Below, in pieces: positions 9,744 through 26,879 of a stretch of DNA of 26,879 bases. How positions within the stretch are numbered: position 1 is the stretch's first letter; every line of letters begins with the position of its first letter. This DNA comes from Hirudo medicinalis (taxonomy: Eukaryota; Annelida; Clitellata; Hirudinida; Hirudinidae). The notes below the pieces were generated by a model, which was not told where the DNA came from, did no database searches, and was given only the letters and a program-made list of their open reading frames with translations. The position numbers and the translations under genes were made by a program. The DNA is taken from the NCBI GenBank assembly GCA_011800805.1, contig MPNW01000981.1, positions 38,902 to 65,780 on the forward strand. Reading direction: 5' to 3'.

Positions 9744-10511
9744 CGAACTATCAATTCATCTTTCCAATACCAAAGAGTATCATTCCTACAATCCTTAGTG
9801 GGATTGCAGGAATAATTTATTACATCATTTGTCAAAATACATTTTCCTTGCACTGAAAAATAAAAAAATCATAGTTTTAGTCCTCCAACAATAAATGTAT
9901 TCTTTATGTGTTGGTTCTCCGCATCCAAATGAGTAAAAAGATATAGGGGAGAGCGGGCCAAGATGCCCATGGGTGTTTTTGTGAAATATAATTGTGCTAT
10001 AAGGTTTTTAGATGCACCATTTTTTAGAGGAAGTTAAATCTTTTTGCCTTATCATTTAGGAGTGATTTAACAAATTCCTTAAGGTGGGCGCTGTCCCCTC
10101 CATCTCTAATTTTAGAAAATTCAAAGTTAATTTAGTTAAAAAATTAAGGGTATCATTTAATTATTATAGGTTATTAACATGAACTAAGGTGTGACCCTTA
10201 TGTTTTCATAGGACCCTTCTCTGAACTGCCTTGATTTTTAAAGATTTTCCTAGTAATAAAACAAAAATAGCACTGTTTCGACAATGTCATTTTAAAAATA
10301 AAACACGATGGAGATAATCTACTAAGATTTTGTGATTTATAATGTTCATCCAACACATCATCAGACGTTCAAAGATTTACAAATCGTCACCATTTCCATG
10401 CGAAAGTTCATTATAAATGTAATCATATAAAATACCTCTGCAATCACTGGAATGTGATTCCAAGAGTTTGATTTGAGAAAAAATCAATTGAATCGTCCAG
10501 CTAGTAGACAC
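9744..10511 (-). pseudogene. Partial second copy of the Cys-rich gene (exons 2 and 3 only)
   Basis: Exon 2' (10511-10436, 76 bases) and exon 3' (9852-9744, 109 bases) keep the same lengths, open frames and GT-AG sites as the complete gene. Exon 2' reads VSTSWTIQLIFSQIKLLES. Exon 3' reads QGKCILTNDVINYSCNPTKD, then CRNDTLWYWKDELIV. All cysteines are kept. The start exon near 10900 has no ATG in phase, and exons 4 and 5 are absent because the block stops at 8133. If the block is a misplaced haplotype it is an allele; if a real duplication it is a broken paralogue. The visible exon 3 changes all alter the amino acid. Confidence 0.6.
9946..10101. mobile_element. MITE-like element, copy B
   Basis: Same element and location as 6447-6611. 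The left arm is intact, but the right arm reads TGGGCGCTGTCCCCTCC, having lost about ten bases (ATCTTGCCCC region). Confidence 0.5.
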
Positions 10512-11108
10512 CTGCATTTGTAAATATATTTATTAATTAATATGGTCCTCTAACTAAACAAATTGCCGTATTCCAAACCAGGAAACGCCTGGATTTTGGG
10601 AGAATTTTCATGGTAGCTACCTATACGTTCAAATCCATCGATGTTTCACGAACTGTTTAAGTGATGCTTTTTTATTTTAAAGCACTTAATTTAATTAGTT
10701 GAATTCCTAGGATTTCGTTGGTGCAATTAACAATCGGATATAACAGATAATCAACAGTGGCAATAAACAATTATTATTTATTTCTTTTAATAAATGTGCA
10801 ATTGTTTTTTTAATAGACATTTGTTTTTATTCATAAATTAATAAACAGGTTTCTATTCTATAAATTTTCATTTTTAATAATGCTGTAAACAATTGAGAAG
10901 TCAGTTTTTTCGTTTTAGCGTACAATTCTCTAACGAAATAATGAAATAATAAATTTGTATGCAATTAATATTAAGCTGATATTAAATATTCAACACGTTA
11001 AAAAATAGACTACCTGCAGAGATAAAATGAATTTTAAAAAAATTGGTAAAATCTAATCAACCGCCTACTTTTAAACGTTATAAACATTTGAACCATCTTT
11101 GTTAGAAG

Positions 11109-11109
11109 N
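11109..11109. other. Single-base assembly gap
   Basis: One N ending copy B. The next base begins the 28-base overlap with the contig that ended at 8131. Confidence 0.9.
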
Positions 11110-11137
11110 AATATTTAATCTCTGAACAACGCAGTAT
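11110..11137. repeat. 28-base contig-end overlap, second copy
   Basis: Identical to 8104-8131 and starts immediately after the N. It continues GCGTTAAAAATTATTC, which would be the true continuation of the sequence ending at 8131 if the overlap were merged. Confidence 0.95.
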
Positions 11138-11538
11138 GCGTTAAAAATTATTCTGCGCATTTCGGTAAATAAAACGTGGAAATGGTGATTTATCATTCGA
11201 TGAGGAATGGAAAGGCGAATCGATTTCACCTGCCCATACTTTTTGTTGTTGATGTTGATGTGCGCAGCTGTGCAGATTGGCCGAATGAGTTGCATTCCTG
11301 ATTGCTGGTAAGGTAGCAACAGTCTTAATGTGTCGAGTTCGCAACCCAGCCTGCAACGCCAGGGAGCGCCCTCGGGTTTTTTTTTGTTGAACCGAACAAG
11401 TAAATATGCACATTAAATATCAACAGAAAAGTAATATGCCATCAAGGGTCCTGAGGGAGAGAGTCCCGCTCTCAGGAATGCCCAGAACATATTTAAAGGT
11501 TGACATTAGTCTATGATTAATAAAAATCAGACAATTAT
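11138..11538. other. No gene established
   Basis: Moderately GC-rich. A 90-codon minus-strand frame (11413-11141) is open but has no recognised motif, and it overlaps another open frame, so it is not called. A short inverted repeat around CCTGAGGGAGAGAGTCCC lies near 11450. Confidence 0.35.
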
Positions 11539-11903
11539 TGTAATTATTATAATGACATTATTGAAACGATGGCGACTCGACAATGAATGCTTTCAACATA
11601 TTGTCAAGGTCGTGCCTGCAACAGGCCCACCTGATTCTTGTATATATTAATAGACTGATATCGTGACATTCATGCCGTGTATTTTTGATCGTCTGAGCAT
11701 GAGGTGATATCCGCGGACCAATCAGCGGCTTTAGACGCAGACGTTTATTGCTGGCTATCGTTACTAATGGGTCGTAATGCGCAGGAATACGTGGTACGTG
11801 TGCTTGCGCGATGATGCAATGAGGCATGCCTTCCATCCAATAGGAGTTTTTAGGCAGACGACAAAAGGCGTGATGGCTCGTAATATTTAAGAGAGGGTCG
11901 CGT

Positions 11904-11917
11904 CTAGCGTGGGAGCC
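11904..11917. repeat. Target-site duplication, left copy
   Basis: CTAGCGTGGGAGCC, repeated perfectly at 11978-11991, flanks the 60-base insertion. Confidence 0.85.
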
Positions 11918-11977
11918 TTGTCCTATTCATCACGTTATGCTGAGGACATTAATAAAATACTACTACTACTACTACTA
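11918..11977 (+). mobile_element. Severely 5'-truncated retroposon, 60 bases
   Basis: Between perfect 14-base direct repeats lies TTGTCCTATTCATCACG, continuing to ATTAATAAA and a (TAC)n tail. The 37 bases from GTCCT to ATTAATAAA align without gaps to the tail of the SINE at 26227 (25 of 37 identical by eye). Perfect duplication implies a fairly recent insertion by target-primed reverse transcription. It sits inside the possible LTR between the TATA-like and AATAAA signals. Confidence 0.75.
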
Positions 11978-11991
11978 CTAGCGTGGGAGCC
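11978..11991. repeat. Target-site duplication, right copy
   Basis: Second perfect copy of CTAGCGTGGGAGCC. It follows directly on the (TAC)n tail. Confidence 0.85.
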
Positions 11992-12131
11992 GAGAAAAGT
12001 GAAGCACAAAAGGCTTAATTCTGTTCGATTGTTCTTTTAATAAAGGCTTGTTTTTACTATACGATAAGATTCTTCGATAATTCTGGTTGTTTTAAAGGCG
12101 TGATAAACACCCGATAAAGAAAGACGTTACA

Positions 12132-14200
12132 CATATGTTTAAACGAAGATGAGTTGGGTTGCTGGAGTATTGAAGTTGTGATCTGTGAAAATATTTTTGG
12201 TCCTAAGCATGTGATGGAGTGAAGTTGTATGTTGATTTTGGCAAAGGACGGTTTATATTTTTGGGCGGATCGGAGTGCATATTGATGCGATGTTGATTGA
12301 TTTACAAAAACTTGTTAAATAAGCTGGGAAGCACGCAATAATCATATCTATGTGTAAAGATACCTTCATGGTAATAGTTAATTTGGTGAACTTTTAGGAT
12401 ATTGAATTTTTTAAAGGAAGGGTCAGTGTGAGAGTTGTACGGTAAATGTAGAGCAATACGTGGATATCTTCTGAAGTTTAAGCAAGGGAAGAAGGTAAGA
12501 AGATTAATTAGAAGCCCAGACCAAATTTCAATAACTTAAATTTGGATATATAAATGAGTAGTATAATGTTATAGCTATGGATGAAGTTATGTAACGGCGG
12601 ATACGAGAGATGATTCCGATATTTTTCGAGACTTTGTTAGTTAAATATTGAATATGGGGTTTGAAGGTGAGACATTGATCCACAAAAGTACCAAGAAATT
12701 TTCAGATGTCATGACGAGCCAAAATAAAATCCCTAATATAAAGGCTATGATCTACAACAAGTTTTTTCCTGGCCCTATAAAATAACATATAAACAGTTTT
12801 TTTTTGCATTAATAGACAGAACATTTGCATTGCACCAGTTTGTAACTTTTAAAAATTCATTGTTCATTATTGGGTAAAGTTTATCGACATCCATATACCC
12901 GATATAAACACAATTCGGGGATGTCAGAAGAGTTACACATATATATCATTAACATAAACTAAAAACAATAGCGGGCCCAGTATAGAACCTTATGGAACTC
13001 CCAGAGCTATGGGTGCAATTGAGGAGAGGGTGTTCCTGAAGGAGACCATCTTGGTTTTACCTTTTAAATAGCTTTTGAACCATGATAAGCATTTACCACG
13101 AATGCCATAATGCTGCAATTTCTCAAGTCGTGATTCACTGCATCGAAAGCCTTGGCTAGATCCAGGAAAACTCCAATCGTTGACTTACCCTGCTCCAAGT
13201 TGTGAGAAATCTTTGAGTGGGTAAGTGAGATGGGCATGTAAATTGAGCTGACGAAAGCCGAACTGACAATCTTTGATAACTGAAAACTTGTTGAAAAAAG
13301 AGGTAGTTCTATCGTAAATTATTTTTTCAAAAAACTTGGAGAAATATGGGAGAATTGATATCGGCCTGTAGTTGGTGATGTTTTCTTTGGAGTCAGATTT
13401 GTGCAATGGTACGACCTTCGCAGTTTTTAGGGAGTCTTGGAAAATGCCTGAGCAGAATGAGCAGTTAGTTAGGGATGCTAGGATAAATGTAACTATAGGC
13501 ACTGAAATGTCTGCCAGGGATGGATCAATGCCATCACAATCAGCACTATGAGAATTTTTTAGGGTTTTAAAAATTGAAATAATTTCATCTGATGTGACAG
13601 TTGATCAAAAAATTGATTGTGGAATAGAATTTTTTAGATATTTTTTAAAATCTAGGTTGTTCGGAGAGATTTTTTCATTTCCAATGTTTGGGGAAAATGC
13701 TTTGAAGGAATTAGCAATTTCGATGGGAGAGGTAAGTGGCTGACCATCTGTGTCGTAGAATGTACATTGAAGTGGATGATGACTCTTTCTGTTCATTAGG
13801 TGATTTATTATGTCCCAAGTCTTTCTGCAATTCTTTTCGTACAATCCAAATTTATTGGAGAAGAAATGAGTGATTGCTGCTTCCTTTACATTTGTGAATA
13901 TATTTCTGTAAGAGGTGAAATTGAATTTATTATCCAGTGTAGGATTAGAGAGATACTTTTTTATTGTAGAGAATATTTTTTTCCTACAAGATTTCAAGAG
14001 CCCAGATCATCCAGGCTTTCCTGTAGTGATTGGAATTTTTTGTTTATAACAGATGGGGAAACAGGTATCATATGTTTTAAAATAAGTTTTGGTAAAAGAT
14101 CTGTGAGCAGCTGAAGCAAGTTTTTAAGGTTTTGACGCTGTGTAAAAGGTAGATCTATTAAAAAGTGCGTTTGCAAGTTCAAGAGACAGAGACACACACA
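12132..14200 (-). mobile_element. Decayed LINE (non-LTR retrotransposon), linker and reverse transcriptase
   Basis: Minus-strand frames 13997-13605 and 13502-13185 are in the same frame, separated by one TGA. They encode a LINE linker (KNCRKTWDIINHLMNRKSHH) and the start of RT: a GIFQDSLKTAKVVPLHK box and ITNYRPISILPYFSKFFEK. Then, after frameshifts, come FLDLAKAFDAVNH (about 13170-13132), KLQHYGIRGKCLSWFKSYL, GVP-stop-GSILGPLLF (TAA at 12992-12990) and a thumb-like HTDPSFKKFNILKV. At about 12905 the sequence jumps from LCLY to GYMDVDKLYP, so the ADD of the YADD catalytic box is gone. No endonuclease domain is present, so it is 5'-truncated. The motifs suit CR1/Jockey-like LINEs. It is inactive. 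Confidence 0.85.
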
Positions 14201-14458
14201 TGTATTATATTATAAAAGATTTAAATATTATAAAATTCCTCTATTTATTGCTCGTGTTTTGAGATATTAGACAGTTCAAATTAAGAGGGTTTATGCGGTC
14301 AAGCCGAGTGGGATTTTTTGCAGAACATGTTGATAGGATAACTATTTTAAGTATGACTATATCTTCCGCGTCCCATATCTTTATCCCCCTAATGATAGGC
14401 AATATGTTAATATGAAATCTGATTCTGGCGTGCAATACTTAAAATTCAGAGCATCTTT

Positions 14459-14709
14459 TAAATATATTCAGCATCAAGCAAATAATATCTTGCTTTTGCA
14501 AGTTTTATTGAACAACTGAGTACATGTCTAAATTTCCATTAAAAGCGTATCTTCAAGAATTCACATCAAAGCGGAGAAGGAAGCCAACGTTGAACAAGAA
14601 AAAAACCTTTGAAGGTTTTGAAAGCATTTCATACTTTGCAGAAGAGATTGATAACTATTTCCAGGATGATAATTATTGTTGTAATTGTATTTACGAAATA
14701 ATTTTGTAA
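14459..14709 (+). pseudogene. Diverged copy of the FEGF/NYF exon
   Basis: The nucleotide similarity to about 3255-3433 runs from GCAAGTTTTATTGAACAACT through AACTATTTC, with small indels that break the frame upstream of 14560. The downstream part is open: SKRRRKPTLNKKK, then TFEGFESISYFAEEIDNYF, with a short read-through to TAA at 14707-14709. No splice acceptor comparable to 3206 was seen. It may be a decayed paralogue, or a later exon of a second gene. It lies 11 kb from the first copy in the same orientation. Confidence 0.4.
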
Positions 14710-15248
14710 GATGAAGCATTGCCACAAGTTCTCTTAGATCGTCAAAAGAATTATTACAATTTCGCTAAAATTTTTCACCAATAGAAAAATCCGGTAGAAC
14801 CCTGGAAAACCCGACTAAATCCAAATAGCATAAATAGGATCAGCATAAATTGAAGGCACCAATGAAAGGCATTATTGATCATTTGTTCAAAACGATAAAT
14901 CACATCGTGATATTGATGATATCGATCATTATCACTGCATTCTACAAACTTTGCCAGTAAAATGGAGCCAGCTAATGTTCATTTAAAAACATGGCAGTAA
15001 CCAAAGATCATCAATATATTTGAAACCTGCAGGAAAATTTAAGAACTGTTTTTATGAGTGGCATAATGAGAGATTGTAGACTCTTTGAGATGACTATAAA
15101 TACATTTAAAACTTCATTTCAAAAAATACAATTGCAAGTAATGTTCATCCAAATAAGATCCCTCTCTATTCTTGAATGTTAGGTCGAATTATCAAATAAG
15201 ACGTCATATCGGGTCTGCCCGATTTATGATTGGTCAGGGACTGGCCTA
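14710..15248. other. 3' flank of the FAS1 gene
   Basis: No exon recognised. This should hold the 3' UTR of the FAS1 gene, but no AATAAA is visible on the minus strand within about 500 bases of its stop, so the poly(A) site is unplaced. Confidence 0.4.
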
Positions 15249-25943
<10,695 letters not shown>

Positions 25944-26037
25944 CTGAAACAAGTTACATTAAATAACAAGTTATTTATAATTTCAAAATATTATTATGAT
26001 CATATTTTTAGAATTTTATTATGTTGATTCAACAATT

Positions 26038-26102
26038 GCTGAGGAGGATGGGGTTGAGCCACCCATTTCCATGTCATCCCCAAATGGGAGTCGATCCTCA
26101 GC
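26038..26102. repeat. Nested inverted repeat
   Basis: GCTGAGGA (26038-26045) pairs with TCCTCAGC (26095-26102), and inside it CCCATTT (26062-26068) pairs with AAATGGG (26082-26088) around a 13-base loop. It may be a remnant of a small hairpin element. The function is unknown. Confidence 0.4.
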
Positions 26103-26226
26103 TCACCTCAACTCAACTCAACAAGACTTCATTCATTATCAACAATGTTTCCAATCCAATTCACCTTTTTAAAGGTTGTTGTTGTGATAAATTTATTCAA
26201 CATGAAAACACAGACGTCAGCAGGTA

Positions 26227-26355
26227 CTCCCGCATGGTCTAATGGTTAAGACTTCGCCCCCTCACGATGGCAGCACGGATTCGAACCCCGATGCGGGCCA
26301 CCGTCCTCATCGTCTGGTTACACAACGGTGATTAATAAACAACAGCAACAACAAA
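26227..26355 (+). mobile_element. tRNA-Glu-derived SINE
   Basis: The head folds as a tRNA: near-perfect acceptor stem (CCCGCA/TGCGGG), D arm GTCTAATGGTTAAGAC, anticodon loop CCCTCAC with CTC (Glu), and T arm centred on TTCGAAC. C at position 33, mismatches in the anticodon and T stems and a mispaired first acceptor base show it is not a working tRNA gene. A 37-base tail ending ATTAATAAA and an (AAC)n tail follow. Imperfect target-site repeats flank it: CAGACGTCAGCAGGTA (26211-26226) and CAGACACGAGCAGGTA (26356-26371), 13 of 16 identical. Confidence 0.75.
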
Positions 26356-26362
26356 CAGACAC

Positions 26363-26412
26363 GAGCAGGTAGCATCTGCACTTTTGCCCACTCGATGTCT
26401 TCTTCTGTCAGT
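26363..26412 (-). CDS. Weak candidate for an upstream exon of the FAS1 gene
   Basis: Acceptor TTTTTAGTTGCAG. In the frame that ends with two bases (TC|GTGTCT), it reads TDRRRHRVGKSADATC and would join in phase to the EMI exon as Ser-PNMCA. A short basic region precedes the EMI domain in vertebrate relatives, but the family residue at the join is usually Gly. The donor lies inside the SINE target-site repeat. Treat as unproven. Confidence 0.2.
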
Positions 26413-26766
26413 CTGCAACTAAAAATGGAGCGCACTCAATTCGAAATATGTTTGCAGCCTGTCAAAACACGCGACACTCAATCCATCACTTCACTCGTGA
26501 TGGCTCCAAAAACTGGAAAACTGGCCTGGAAAAGTGGTTCTCCCCGTTAATGTCAAGAACGCTCGTAAAAGCCTTGAAATGCGAAGCTAATTGGAAAAAC
26601 AGCACTAAGAAGTCATTTGAAAGCCATTAACGGGAACTAAAAGTTTTTCAAACTGCATTTGGTGCTTTCGTGATTAGCGGTTTTGTGTTATTTATATTCT
26701 TAGTTTGCGGACTATTTTTACCGTTTGGTTATTAATTATGACACTTTAGATATTTATAATAGTTTA
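26413..26766. other. No gene recognised
   Basis: Should contain upstream intron or 5' sequence of the FAS1 gene. No signal-peptide exon was seen. The plus-strand 60-codon frame at 26448-26630 has no support. Confidence 0.4.
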
Positions 26767-26770
26767 AATA

Positions 26771-26879
<109 letters not shown>

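Larger units (their letters stand above)
8133..11108. repeat. Duplicated block, copy B (probable haplotig or paralogue)
   Basis: This aligns with 5189-7719 from end to end, with scattered substitutions and indels. It contains exon 2 and 3 copies of the Cys-rich gene and a MITE-like copy with a damaged right arm. It also has a block-specific insertion of about 580 bases at 8828-9408. Both ends are Ns, and the flanking contigs overlap each other by 28 bases. An alternative allele misplaced by the assembler is the simplest reading; a true tandem duplication is not excluded. Confidence 0.85.
11539..12131 (+). mobile_element. Possible solo LTR
   Basis: The block starts TGTAATTATT and ends GACGTTACA, giving TGTAA...TTACA inverted ends. 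Inside, in plus-strand order, are CCAAT boxes at 11718-11722 and 11837-11841, a TATA-like ATATTTAAG at 11883-11891, and AATAAA at 12039-12044. This is the U3-R-U5 order of an LTR. It is GC-richer than its flanks. No clear five-base target duplication (ATTAT versus CATAT), no primer-binding site and no gag/pol follow it. Without the nested 60-base insertion and its duplicated 14 bases it would be about 519 bases. An ordinary promoter region is an alternative. Confidence 0.4.

Noticed and set aside
11141..11413. 90-codon minus-strand frame next to the N
   Set aside because: No motif, overlaps another open frame, and no splice or start evidence.
13800..14114. 104-codon plus-strand frame
   Set aside because: Antisense shadow of the LINE on the minus strand.
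26227..26300. Functional tRNA-Glu gene
   Set aside because: Head of a SINE: it has a non-standard position 33, stem mismatches, a 37-base SINE tail with (AAC)n, and flanking target repeats.

Overview
This window is AT-rich metazoan nuclear DNA from a draft assembly. Evidence for a eukaryote: GT-AG introns of 79 to about 3,800 bases, LINE and SINE remains, a possible solo LTR, dense microsatellites, and no bacterial gene layout. Single-base N gaps lie at 8132, 11109 and 23137. The lineage cannot be fixed from sequence alone. An EMI plus four-FAS1 extracellular matrix gene and a small three-finger-like gene both fit an invertebrate animal. Almost none of the long open frames is a gene; the real exons are short and were found by splice sites, phase and domain motifs.

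Layout. (1) 1-4500: a degenerate SINE-like copy, a 54-base minisatellite (1632-1847), and weak plus-strand exon candidates at 958, 2009, 2406 and 3207. (2) 4578-7418, minus: a five-exon, 141-codon gene model for a secreted, Cys-rich, possibly GPI-anchored three-finger (Ly6/uPAR-like) protein. Every splice phase matches, and two AATAAA hexamers follow the stop. (3) 8133-11108: a diverged copy of 5189-7719 bounded by two Ns. The sequences just outside the two Ns share the same 28 bases, so this block looks like an alternative haplotype or paralogous contig wedged between two contigs that overlap. It carries diverged copies of exons 2 and 3 of the gene. (4) 11539-12131: a GC-richer block with CCAAT, TATA-like and AATAAA signals and TGTAA...TTACA ends (possible solo LTR). 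It is split by a 60-base retroposon with a 14-base target-site duplication. (5) 12132-14200, minus: a decayed, 5'-truncated LINE with recognisable reverse transcriptase. (6) 14459-14709: a diverged copy of the 3207-3433 sequence. (7) 15249-25943, minus: a TGFBI/periostin-like gene with 13 coding exons, missing only its extreme 5' end. It encodes an EMI domain and four FAS1 domains, about 604 residues. Introns hold large ATT, CAT, AAC and decanucleotide arrays; one 116-base intron is almost entirely microsatellite. (8) 26227-26355: a tRNA-Glu-derived SINE, and a CGT/GTT microsatellite running to the end.

The two protein genes are both on the minus strand and both encode extracellular proteins, but nothing links them functionally. 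The most useful results are the small Cys-rich gene, the complete exon chain of the FAS1 gene, the probable assembly error at 8132-11109, and a retroposon 3' tail shared by three elements with different trinucleotide ends.
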